Notes: generated from the letters alone by a model not told the origin. Shown: positions 1-6,324, numbered from the stretch's first letter. The stretch is DNA of 6,324 nt from Balneolales bacterium (GCA_007133875.1 SLLW01000237.1:1-6324), one strand, 5' to 3'. Made by a program: numbers and translations.

Positions 1-1620
1 ATCGTCAATCACGCCCGGATCCGGGTCGCTTTTGTCGAAAACACCGCCCTCCAGAAGAAGATTCTCCGGCTGCGGCATGAGATGCCCGATCTTGAGGAGA
101 TCATTTTGCTCGACCCCGGTGCTGAAACCGAAGAGGGTGTGCGGCCGCTCAAGGAGGTCAGCGCAATCGGGGCATACCAGCGTCAGCAAGGCGATCGTCA
201 GGTGGAAGAACGGATGGAGCAAATTCGTCCGGATGATCTGTTCACCCTGATCTACACCTCCGGCACCACCGGCAAGCCGAAGGGTGTGATGCTCACCCAT
301 TCCAACATGATGTCACAGATGGAGGTTATCCCGATCGACCTCTCCTGTACCGACCGGGTGCTCTCCATTCTGCCGATATGGCATATTTTTGAGCGGGTTT
401 TCGAAGTGTATACCATTACCTGCGGCGCCTGCACCTACTATACCGGCCTCCGGACCCTTGGCGAGGATCTGAAAAATGTGGAACCGACGTTCATGGGATC
501 GGCCCCCCGCCTGTGGGAGAGCCTGCACCAGCGCATCCTTGACAATATCCGGTCCGCACATCCGGTCCGCCGCGCCCTGTTTCACATCGCCTATTTCCTG
601 GGCCACTATTATCAGGAGTCGATTTTTTATATCACCAACAATGATCTGCAGCTGAAACCGCAATCGCAAATCAAACGATCCATTTTTTATGTCGGCCATC
701 TGATTCGCCTGCTGATCCTGGTTCCCTGGTACGGATTTTTCAACGCCGCGGTGCTCGAGAGTGTCCGCCAGAGTGCCGGCGGATCGATCAAGGCAACCGT
801 CTCCGGGGGTGGGGCATTGCCGTTGGAAATCGATAAATTTTTCAACTATATCGGCATCCCGGTGCTGGAAGGGTACGGACTGACCGAAACCTCCCCGGTA
901 ATTGCGGTCCGGACCGAGGAGAAACTGGTGAATGGTACCGTGGGGCCGCTGGTTCCGGATACCGAGCTCAGGATCGTCGATCTCGAAACCGAGGAGATCC
1001 TCTATCCCAATAAAGAGAAACCGCATGATGGCCGCGGATTGCGTGGTGAGATCTGGGTACGTGGCCCGCAGGTCATGAAAGGGTACTACCGTGAACCGGA
1101 TATCACAAAAAGTGTATTACGCGAGGGCGGATGGTTTCGAACCGGGGACCTCGGCATGATGACCTTCAACGAATCGCTCAAGATCCTCGGCCGGAGCAAG
1201 TCCACCATCGTGCTCTCCAACGGAGAGAACCTGGAGCCTGAACCGATCGAGATGCAGCTTCGTCAGAGCCGGTATATTGAACAGTGTATGATCGTCGGAC
1301 AGGATCAGAAGTTTGTCGGGGCACTCATAGTACCGAAGCTGGATGCCTTCCGGGAGCACGACATCAAAGCCGATTCGCTGGAGGACCTGACCGATGACCC
1401 GAAAGCGAAAAAGATTATTCGCGGTGAGATCAAGCAGTACCTCTCCGGGACGAATGGAATCAAGTCGTTTGAACAGGTGCGCGAATTCCGCATGCTTCCT
1501 GTGAATTTCAAAGTGGGGGATGAACTTACCAACCTGTTCAAGTTGAAGCGTCATATCATCGAAAAGAAATACGAGGAGACCATTCGCGAGATTTTCTCAC
1601 CCAAAGAAATCAAAGCCTGA
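1..1620 (+). CDS. Long-chain fatty acid-CoA ligase (AMP-forming acyl-CoA synthetase), 5' partial
   Basis: This enzyme activates a fatty or other carboxylic acid with ATP to an acyl-adenylate and transfers it to CoA, in the cytosol or at the inner membrane face. The frame is open from base 1, so the true start lies upstream. 539 residues are visible, and about 60-100 N-terminal residues are probably missing compared with family members near 600. Motifs in order: the ATP/AMP-binding P-loop YTSGTTGKPKG at 253-285, EGYGLTETSP at 868-897, GWFRTGDLG from 1129, and the linker GRSKSTIVLSNGENLEPEPIE from about 1189. The C-terminal domain ends in ELTNLFKLKR (1522-1551), where the thioester-domain lysine is expected. 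The NGEN/EPEPIE signature points to the long-chain (LACS/FadD15-like) branch rather than acetyl-CoA synthetases. Chain-length specificity cannot be read. The stop TGA (1618-1620) is followed 24 bases later by the transporter start, which suggests co-transcription. Confidence 0.95.
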   Translation: MVNHARIRVAFVENTALQKKILRLRHEMPDLEEIILLDPGAETEEGVRPLKEVSAIGAYQRQQGDRQVEERMEQIRPDDLFTLIYTSGTTGKPKGVMLTHSNMMSQMEVIPIDLSCTDRVLSILPIWHIFERVFEVYTITCGACTYYTGLRTLGEDLKNVEPTFMGSAPRLWESLHQRILDNIRSAHPVRRALFHIAYFLGHYYQESIFYITNNDLQLKPQSQIKRSIFYVGHLIRLLILVPWYGFFNAAVLESVRQSAGGSIKATVSGGGALPLEIDKFFNYIGIPVLEGYGLTETSPVIAVRTEEKLVNGTVGPLVPDTELRIVDLETEEILYPNKEKPHDGRGLRGEIWVRGPQVMKGYYREPDITKSVLREGGWFRTGDLGMMTFNESLKILGRSKSTIVLSNGENLEPEPIEMQLRQSRYIEQCMIVGQDQKFVGALIVPKLDAFREHDIKADSLEDLTDDPKAKKIIRGEIKQYLSGTNGIKSFEQVREFRMLPVNFKVGDELTNLFKLKRHIIEKKYEETIREIFSPKEIKA

Positions 1621-1644
1621 CAGGAGACTTAAGAGAACGGAAAT

Positions 1645-2709
1645 ATGGAAATTGAAACCCAACTGTTGCATGGCTCGGACCAGATCCTTCTGGGGCTGAT
1701 GATTTTTGTGATCATGCTGGGCATGGGAGCAAGTCTGACGGTCGACGATTTCAAAGCCGTTGGCCGCCGACCGCGCGGGGTGCTGATCGGATTTCTGTCA
1801 CAATTTGGCGTGATGCCGTTTATCGCTTTTTCGCTTGCCGTGATTCTCGGCCTCTCTCCGGCGTTTGCCATTGCCCTGATTCTGATCGGATGTCTGCCGG
1901 GCGGCACGACGTCCAATATGTTCGCCTACTTTGCCCGCGGGTCGGTAGCATTGAGCATCTCCATGACGACGGCATCCACCATACTGGCCCTGCTGATGAT
2001 GCCCATTCTGCTGGAGCTGTACGCCTCCGGATTTACCCGGCAGATCAGCGAAGCGATGGTTGCGGCCGATGGAACCGCAACCGGGTCCGATTTTGTGATA
2101 CCGACCATGAATATTGTCGGTTCGCTGGTGCTGGTACTGGTACCGGTGGGATTGGGAATGATCCTCCGGCGCGTTTCTCCGGGATGGGCGAAAACGGCTG
2201 AGGATACGGCCGGTTTTGTAGCGATCATTGTCATTCTGTTCCTGCTGGGAACCGCATTTATCCGGCATGGCGGCCTGTTTCTTCAGACCCCCTGGCAGGT
2301 CTACTTTTCCGTGATTTTTGTCGGGTTGCTGGGCTTCTTTTTCGGATATTGGGTCTCCCGGCTGTTCGGGGTGCAGCCGCTCTTTCAGCGGGCGATATCG
2401 CTGGAGACCGGCATTCAGAACGGCCCTGTCTCCTTTGCGATCATCCTGCTCAGTTTTACCGAGCCGACGATTCAGGATCAGATGATCTGGCTGGCCATCC
2501 TCTACTCCACCTTTATTGTCATCACCTCCTCCTTCATCACACTATACCTGAGGAAAAGAGGCAAATTCGACTGGGAGGTTCACCGAAATACCGTTGTCCA
2601 TAACCGTCTTTTCGGCGGGGAATATGTGACCGATTATCCGGACGGGTTCCTGCCGCCGCGTATTGCACATGATCCGAGTCAGGGAAGTTCTCCGAGCCAG
2701 ATACGGTGA
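1645..2709 (+). CDS. Bile acid:sodium symporter (BASS) family transporter
   Basis: This 354-residue inner-membrane protein is predicted to import an organic anion with sodium. It has about nine or ten hydrophobic segments: roughly residues 13-30, 45-68, 72-92, 102-125, 152-175, 188-207, 217-240, 262-275 and 282-302. Family hallmarks are MGASLTVDDF (27-36), GCLPGGTTSN (82-91), a following helix with S104 and T108, and SLETGIQN (252-259). By family alignment, E254 and Q258 correspond to the sodium-site E260/Q264 of the Neisseria ASBT homologue. The last 52 residues or so, after LYLRKRG, form a hydrophilic tail longer than in typical members. The start is fixed: an in-frame TAA at 1630-1632 leaves no other ATG, GTG or TTG upstream. 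The AGGAG at 1622-1626 is 18 bases away, too far for an ideal ribosome binding site. Substrates in this family include bile acids, pyruvate, pantoate and other organic acids; this one is unknown. Linkage to the acyl-CoA ligase hints at a carboxylic acid. Confidence 0.92.
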   Translation: MEIETQLLHGSDQILLGLMIFVIMLGMGASLTVDDFKAVGRRPRGVLIGFLSQFGVMPFIAFSLAVILGLSPAFAIALILIGCLPGGTTSNMFAYFARGSVALSISMTTASTILALLMMPILLELYASGFTRQISEAMVAADGTATGSDFVIPTMNIVGSLVLVLVPVGLGMILRRVSPGWAKTAEDTAGFVAIIVILFLLGTAFIRHGGLFLQTPWQVYFSVIFVGLLGFFFGYWVSRLFGVQPLFQRAISLETGIQNGPVSFAIILLSFTEPTIQDQMIWLAILYSTFIVITSSFITLYLRKRGKFDWEVHRNTVVHNRLFGGEYVTDYPDGFLPPRIAHDPSQGSSPSQIR

Positions 2710-2718
2710 TCAAATACG

Positions 2719-2765
2719 ATGATCGTGACATACGCTCCGGAAGCTGGAACGTATGCCACAATCAC
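2719..2765 (-). terminator. Hairpin at the 3' end of the dihydrolipoamide dehydrogenase transcript (probable terminator or 3' stabiliser)
   Basis: Bases 2719-2738 pair with 2746-2765 around a seven-base loop (2739-2745). Sixteen of 20 pairs are Watson-Crick. All four exceptions (2719/2765, 2724/2760, 2728/2756, 2735/2749) are A-C on the plus strand, so on the minus strand all four become G-U wobbles and the helix is unbroken. The stem begins 17 bases after the minus-strand stop. It is followed by only a poor U-tract (CGTATTTGATC), so it is not a textbook intrinsic terminator. On the plus strand it also lies 10 bases after the transporter stop, where the mismatches make it a weaker structure. 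Confidence 0.6.
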
Positions 2766-2781
2766 AATGGGAACGTTTGTA

Positions 2782-4203
2782 TTATTTCTTCTTCGGAGGA
2801 GTGCCCAGATGCACACCTTCACCGTAGGCTTCCGCGACCGCTTCCATGACGGTTTCGGAGAGGGTCGGGTGGGGATGGACCGCCTGTATGATCTCATGTC
2901 CGGTGGTCTCCAGGTCACGGGCGACAACCGCCTCGCTGATCATGTCGGTGACATCGGCTCCGATCATGTGGCAGCCCAGCCATTCGCCGTACTTCTCGTC
3001 GAAGATCACTTTTACAAATCCTTCGGTCTGACCGGCACCGACCGCCTTGCCGTTGGCCTGGAAGGGGAATTTGCCCACTTTGATCTTGTGTCCGGCGTCT
3101 TTGGCCTGCTGTTCGGTCATACCAACCGAAGCGACCTGCGGCTGACAGTAGGTACACCCCGGAATATTTTCGTAGTTGATCGGCTGCGGATCCTGACCTG
3201 CGATCCGTTCCACACAACGTAACGCTTCGTGTGATGCTTTGTGCGCAAGCCAGGGCGCACCGGCCACATCCCCGATGGCATAAATACCTTCCACACTGGT
3301 CTGATAGGTTTTTCGGTCAACCTGAATCGCACCTTTTTCGACCTTCACACCGGCGTCCTCCAGTCCGAGTCCCTCGACGTTACCGACCACACCGACCGCG
3401 GAGAGCACCACATCGGTCTCGATCTTCTCTTCGCCTTTTTTGGTCTTGACGGTGACATTCAATTTCTTTCCCTTTTTCTCAACCTTTTCAACGGTGCTTT
3501 CGGTGAGAATGTTCAGGCCTTTTTTCTTGTAGATTTTCTGCAGCTCCTTGCTGATTTCGGCATCTTCGATGGGCAGGATGTTTTTCTGCATTTCAACCAC
3601 CGTAACTTCGGTGCCGATGGCATGGTAGAAATAGGCAAACTCGATTCCGATTGCTCCGCCCCCGACGATGACCATGCGCTTGGGCTGTTTCTCGAGTTTC
3701 ATCGCCTTTTCATAATCGATGATGGTCTTGCCGTCGAATTTCAGGTTCGGCAGTTCGCGCGCACGGGCGCCGGTGGCAACGATGAAATGCTTGGCTTTTA
3801 CCCGGTCGGTCTCTTTATCCTTGCCATCGAGGATGGCGAGCTCTTTTTTGGAATCAAAAACGCCTTTGCCCTTGATCACCTCAATTTTATTGGTTTTAAG
3901 CAGGAACTGCACACCTTTGCTCATTTTGTCCGCAGCGCCGCGGCTTCGCTTGATGATCTTCGGGAAATCGGTTTTGACGTTTCCTGCTTCGAACCCGTAA
4001 TCACCGGCATGCTGCAGATACTCGGCAACCTGGGCGGATTTTAACAGTGCCTTGGTGGGGATACATCCGATATTCAGACAGACGCCTCCGAGGTCACGCT
4101 TCTCTACGATTGCGGTTTTCAAGCCGAGTTGACTGGCGCGGATGGCAGCCACATAGCCGCCCGGCCCCGAGCCGATCACACATACATCAAATTCTTTTGC
4201 CAT
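2782..4203 (-). CDS. lpdA: Dihydrolipoyl dehydrogenase (E3)
   Basis: This FAD enzyme reoxidises dihydrolipoyl groups with NAD+ in pyruvate, 2-oxoglutarate or branched-chain 2-oxoacid dehydrogenase complexes and the glycine cleavage system. It is full length at 473 residues. The FAD-binding GSGPGG is at residues 11-16, and the redox disulfide GGVCLNIGC has C42 and C47. The central FAD contact ATGAR is near 143-147, the NAD-binding GGGAIG at 181-186, and the second FAD motif YAIGDVAGAPWLAHKASHE near 310. The C-terminal dimerisation domain carries the catalytic pair in HPHPTLSE (H445, E450). All catalytic residues are present, so an active enzyme is expected. No lipoyl domain is fused at the N-terminus and no E1, E2 or lipoylation gene is adjacent, so it probably serves complexes encoded elsewhere. 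The ATG (4201-4203) fits the family N-terminus; the preceding bases are A/T-rich with no Shine-Dalgarno sequence. It is divergent from the amidoligase and convergent with the transporter. Confidence 0.97.
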   Translation of the reverse strand: MAKEFDVCVIGSGPGGYVAAIRASQLGLKTAIVEKRDLGGVCLNIGCIPTKALLKSAQVAEYLQHAGDYGFEAGNVKTDFPKIIKRSRGAADKMSKGVQFLLKTNKIEVIKGKGVFDSKKELAILDGKDKETDRVKAKHFIVATGARARELPNLKFDGKTIIDYEKAMKLEKQPKRMVIVGGGAIGIEFAYFYHAIGTEVTVVEMQKNILPIEDAEISKELQKIYKKKGLNILTESTVEKVEKKGKKLNVTVKTKKGEEKIETDVVLSAVGVVGNVEGLGLEDAGVKVEKGAIQVDRKTYQTSVEGIYAIGDVAGAPWLAHKASHEALRCVERIAGQDPQPINYENIPGCTYCQPQVASVGMTEQQAKDAGHKIKVGKFPFQANGKAVGAGQTEGFVKVIFDEKYGEWLGCHMIGADVTDMISEAVVARDLETTGHEIIQAVHPHPTLSETVMEAVAEAYGEGVHLGTPPKKK

Positions 4204-4367
4204 AATAGTTTTATCGGATTATGATTGGTATTTTTTTTAAAAGTCTGACCGATGCCTGGTATTTCGGGTCGCAATTTACGGATATTGATGGATTTTATCA
4301 GAGACGGTTTGCGTTAGTGAAGGAACAGGCTTTGATATAACACCCCGCAGCAAAAAATATATCCGGA
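4204..4367. other. Divergent intergenic region between lpdA and the amidoligase operon
   Basis: These 164 bases must hold the start signals for both flanking transcripts. They are clearly AT-richer than the genes. A run of eight T (4231-4238) lies close to the lpdA side. No strong sigma-70 promoter, operator repeat or riboswitch could be recognised. A 39-codon plus-strand open frame (4221-4340) is present, but its codons are AT-ending, unlike the neighbours, and it lacks a ribosome binding site, so it is not called as a gene. Confidence 0.7.
4309..4341 (+). promoter_or_regulatory. Weak candidate promoter for the amidoligase operon
   Basis: TTGCGT (4309-4314) resembles a -35 box and TATAAC (4336-4341) or the overlapping GATATA (4334-4339) a -10 box. 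The spacings of 21 and 19 bases are longer than the usual 17 for sigma-70; spacings of 19-21 are used by the Bacteroidota primary sigma factor, but the TAnnTTTG box is not matched. It is placed 27 bases upstream of the ATG, which would give a short leader. This is a guess from position and composition only. Confidence 0.2.
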
Positions 4368-5393
4368 ATGTTACAGAAAAAAAACCCGGCAGAAACGGTG
4401 CGGTTTCCGCCGAGGCCATGTAATGCAGATGGGGAAGCCCGGAAGATGGGTCTTGAGATTGAGTTTTCCGGGTTGACCATCGACCGGATTGTCTCGCTGG
4501 TACGGCTCTGTTACGGTGGGGATGTGGTCTCTGAGAGTGATTACAGAAAACATGTAAAGGGAACCCGACTCGGAGATTTCACCATTGAGTTGGACTGGAC
4601 GTTGCTCCAGAAATTAGCAAGAACCGACTATCTGGAAAATTTCGGTAAAGAGATCGGGATACCGATCGACAGCCGCTGGCAGAAAAGGGTAGAAAAAGTA
4701 TTGGCATCTACAGCGGAACCCTTTGTGCCGTATGAAGTTTCTTTCCCACCGGTTACTTTCGACAAGATTGGCGAGCTGGAGGAGCTGAGAAAGGCGATCT
4801 TCCGGATGCGGGGAAAAGGGACGTCGGCCTCGCCGTTCAATGCGTTTGGCCTGCATCTCAATCCGGAAACCCCCTCGCGCGATATCTCCCTCATTCTCCG
4901 CTATTTCCAGGCTTTTCTGCTGCTTTACGAGTGGCTTCGCCTCTCTCACGAAATCAATATGATGCGGGAGATTACGCCGTTTATCGATCCGTTTCCGGAG
5001 AGGTATATTGACAAGGTGATGGATCCGTCATACGCCCCCGGGATGGAAACGTTTATTGATGACTATATCATCAATAAACCGACCCGCAACCGTCCGCTCG
5101 ATCTGCTGCCGCTGTTGTCCTGGCTGGATGAGCAGCGTGTGCGCAGCCTGCTGCACAATGAACTGATCCGGCCGCGTCCCACGTTTCATTACCGGTTGCC
5201 TAACAGCTCGATCGACGACCCCTCATGGACCTTTACAAAGGAGTGGAATGTCTGGGTGGAGGTGGAGCGGTTGGCTGAGTCCGGTGACAAGATGACCGGG
5301 ATGCAGGATCTTTATCTTAAGCGAAAACGGCATCCGATCAAAACATGGACCGAAGACTGGATCCGGGAAATGCGGCTTTTATTCACAGAGTAG
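4368..5393 (+). CDS. Amidoligase family protein (glutamine-synthetase-fold COOH-NH2 ligase)
   Basis: This 341-residue protein matches my memory of the putative amidoligase family (Pfam Amidoligase_2), cytosolic enzymes predicted to use ATP to join a carboxylate to an amine. The N-terminus FPPRPCNADGEARKMGLEIEF (residues 13-33) is characteristic: E30 and E32 form the GxExEF metal/ATP-binding strand. IELD (73-76) supplies further acidic residues, VPYEVSFPP follows near 120-128, and FGLHLNPETP (160-169) gives the conserved GLHLN strand with H163 and N165. The C-terminal half is mostly helical and less conserved. The ATG at 4368 is chosen because the PPRP-NA-GE segment ahead of the GxExEF strand is part of the family; starting at the later ATG (4446) would remove it. 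GGA directly before the ATG is the only hint of a ribosome binding site. The stop lies nine bases before the GATase gene, a typical operon pair. The substrate is unknown; a gamma-glutamyl-type or peptide amide is an inference from the partner. Confidence 0.88.
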   Translation: MLQKKNPAETVRFPPRPCNADGEARKMGLEIEFSGLTIDRIVSLVRLCYGGDVVSESDYRKHVKGTRLGDFTIELDWTLLQKLARTDYLENFGKEIGIPIDSRWQKRVEKVLASTAEPFVPYEVSFPPVTFDKIGELEELRKAIFRMRGKGTSASPFNAFGLHLNPETPSRDISLILRYFQAFLLLYEWLRLSHEINMMREITPFIDPFPERYIDKVMDPSYAPGMETFIDDYIINKPTRNRPLDLLPLLSWLDEQRVRSLLHNELIRPRPTFHYRLPNSSIDDPSWTFTKEWNVWVEVERLAESGDKMTGMQDLYLKRKRHPIKTWTEDWIREMRLLFTE

Positions 5394-5397
5394 AGGG
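5393..5397 (+). promoter_or_regulatory. Ribosome binding site of the GATase-like gene
   Basis: GAGGG begins on the last base of the amidoligase stop codon and ends five bases before the ATG at 5403. It is the best Shine-Dalgarno match at a usable distance in the window. Its overlap with the upstream stop suggests translational coupling, so the two proteins may be made in linked amounts. Confidence 0.6.
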
Positions 5398-5402
5398 TTC
5401 AC

Positions 5403-6324
5403 ATGAGCAAGCGACCAATTGTATGGGTTTCAGGCCCGGACAAAGGCGGAACAGCCGCATGGTGGGCCACATGGTTTTCGATTCGGCGGAGCGGTGGCCG
5501 GGCGGTTCGTGTGACACCATCCCGGCGCGACAGGATAGCACGGAAATCACCGCAGGGAGCACCTCACGCGTTGATTCTCGGGGGAGGTGCGGATATCGAT
5601 CCGGGACGATACGAAGACCTGATCACCGATTTAAAGAATATCCGGACATCGCCCGATTTGAATGAACCCAAAGGACAACGCTGGGTCACGCTTGTGCTGG
5701 CCCCCCTTTTCGTACTGCTTCGAAAGGCGTTTAGTGCCGGGGCCATAGCGGTGGATCAGGCGAGGGATGATATGGAGTGGATCCTTTTGCAACAGGCTGT
5801 ACAGCAAGGAATTCCGGTGCTTGGGATCTGCCGGGGCGCACAGTTGATCAATGTTTTTCATAATGGGACCCTGTATCAGGATCTTGCCACCTATTACCGG
5901 GAGCGGCCGAAAATAACAACGATTTATCCGCGTAAGGTGGTCAGGCTGGAGCCTGGCAGCAGGCTTCGTGAAATTTTCGGTGAGCAGAATATCCGTGTGA
6001 ATAGTCTTCACAACCAGGCTGTGAAGCGGCCGGGTGAACATATTCGTGTGGTTGCGCGCGAGATGCCGTTTGTGCGGAACGATGACAATGACGGAGAGCG
6101 GGCGCAGTTCGGAAATGGCCGGAAACAGAAGGCCGGTACTGGGGAAATCGATAGGAAACCTGTTGAAAAAAGCGTTGAATACAGCAAAACCGGAGTGGCA
6201 CAAGCGATAGAGCACAGCGGTTACCCGTTCATGATCGGGGTGCAGTGGCATCCGGAGTATCTTCCGCAGGTGCCGTCACAACGTCAGCTGTTTGATCAAC
6301 TTGTACAATATGCTATTTTGCGTC
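5403..6324 (+). CDS. Class I glutamine amidotransferase-like / gamma-glutamyl-GABA hydrolase (PuuD) family protein, 3' partial
   Basis: The frame runs from ATG 5403 to the last base without a stop; 307 residues are visible and only the extreme C-terminus should be missing. The family hydrolyses gamma-glutamyl amides or releases ammonia from glutamine through a Cys-His-Glu triad. Seen here: a Rossmann-like start WVSGPDKGG (8-16), a HALILGGGADIDP turn (55-67), the nucleophile elbow GICRGAQLIN with C143, a SLHNQAV strand (near 202-208), and GVQWHPEYLP with H283 and E285. The triad is therefore complete. Two segments are extra compared with PuuD-like enzymes. Residues about 74-119 include a hydrophobic stretch, WVTLVLAPLFVLLRKAF. 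Residues about 221-263 are polar and low in complexity, rich in Asp, Asn, Gly, Lys and Arg. The gene follows the amidoligase by nine bases with its ribosome binding site on that gene's stop, so the two products probably act in one pathway, as hydrolase or recycling partner or as ammonia donor. The exact substrate is unknown. Confidence 0.9.
   Translation, partial: MSKRPIVWVSGPDKGGTAAWWATWFSIRRSGGRAVRVTPSRRDRIARKSPQGAPHALILGGGADIDPGRYEDLITDLKNIRTSPDLNEPKGQRWVTLVLAPLFVLLRKAFSAGAIAVDQARDDMEWILLQQAVQQGIPVLGICRGAQLINVFHNGTLYQDLATYYRERPKITTIYPRKVVRLEPGSRLREIFGEQNIRVNSLHNQAVKRPGEHIRVVAREMPFVRNDDNDGERAQFGNGRKQKAGTGEIDRKPVEKSVEYSKTGVAQAIEHSGYPFMIGVQWHPEYLPQVPSQRQLFDQLVQYAILR

Noticed and set aside
313..1026. 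237-codon minus-strand open frame opposite the acyl-CoA ligase
   Set aside because: The sense frame has clear family motifs throughout. The antisense peptide has no recognisable domain and follows from the codon pattern of the real gene.
1622..1626. AGGAG as ribosome binding site of the BASS transporter
   Set aside because: It is 18 bases from the only possible ATG, well beyond usual spacing, and an in-frame stop at 1630-1632 excludes a closer start.
3241..4044. 267-codon plus-strand open frame opposite lpdA (and a 167-codon one at 2719-3222)
   Set aside because: lpdA is complete with all catalytic motifs. The opposite frames are rich in His/Phe/Gly-type reverse-complement translations and have no domain or ribosome binding site.
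4231..4238. T8 run as an intrinsic terminator on the plus strand
   Set aside because: No stable stem precedes it and no plus-strand gene ends just upstream; it lies in the lpdA start region.
5345..5665. 106-codon plus-strand frame across the amidoligase/GATase junction
   Set aside because: It overlaps the ends of two well-supported genes in another frame, is Arg/Gly/Ser-rich, and shows no motif.
5631..6251. 206-codon minus-strand open frame opposite the GATase-like gene
   Set aside because: The plus strand carries the Cys nucleophile elbow and HPE motif in a single open frame; the antisense translation has no recognisable features.
5403..6324. Possible frameshift or pseudogene in the GATase-like gene because of its odd polar insertion
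   Set aside because: One frame stays open from ATG to the window end and contains all triad residues on both sides of the insertion.

Overview
The window is 6,324 bases of chromosome-like bacterial DNA with roughly mid-50s percent GC in genes. It holds five protein genes and one divergent intergenic region. Coding is dense. Shine-Dalgarno signals are weak or absent before three of the four visible starts, and the intergenic DNA is AT-richer than the genes. The dihydrolipoamide dehydrogenase carries a TYCQPQVASVG stretch that I associate with Bacteroidota/Rhodothermota/Balneolota-like bacteria. That placement is an inference of low certainty. No mobile element, CRISPR array, rRNA or tRNA was seen.

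Layout. (1) Positions 1-1620 (+) are the 3' nine-tenths or so of a long-chain acyl-CoA synthetase that starts outside the window. (2) Positions 1645-2709 (+) are a bile acid:sodium symporter (BASS) family transporter, 24 bases downstream and probably in the same operon. (3) Positions 2782-4203 (-) are a complete dihydrolipoamide dehydrogenase (E3), convergent with the transporter. The 72-base gap between them holds a long hairpin whose pairing is consistent only when read as minus-strand RNA, so it looks like the 3' end structure of the E3 transcript. (4) Positions 4204-4367 are the divergent intergenic region. (5) Positions 4368-5393 (+) are a glutamine-synthetase-fold amidoligase. (6) Positions 5403 to the window end (+) are a class I glutamine-amidotransferase-like hydrolase, open to the last base, with its Cys and His-x-Glu catalytic residues.

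How the genes work together. The synthetase and transporter could couple import of an organic or fatty/steroid-like acid with its activation to a CoA thioester, but the substrate cannot be read from sequence. E3 is a housekeeping part of 2-oxoacid dehydrogenase complexes or the glycine cleavage system; no E1/E2 gene is adjacent. The amidoligase/GATase pair is the most interesting part. The first enzyme is predicted to form an amide or isopeptide bond with ATP, and the second to hydrolyse gamma-glutamyl-type amides or supply ammonia. Such pairs were noted in comparative genomics of amidoligases (Iyer and colleagues, 2009), but I know of no established product. The GATase here also has two extra segments compared with a PuuD-type enzyme.
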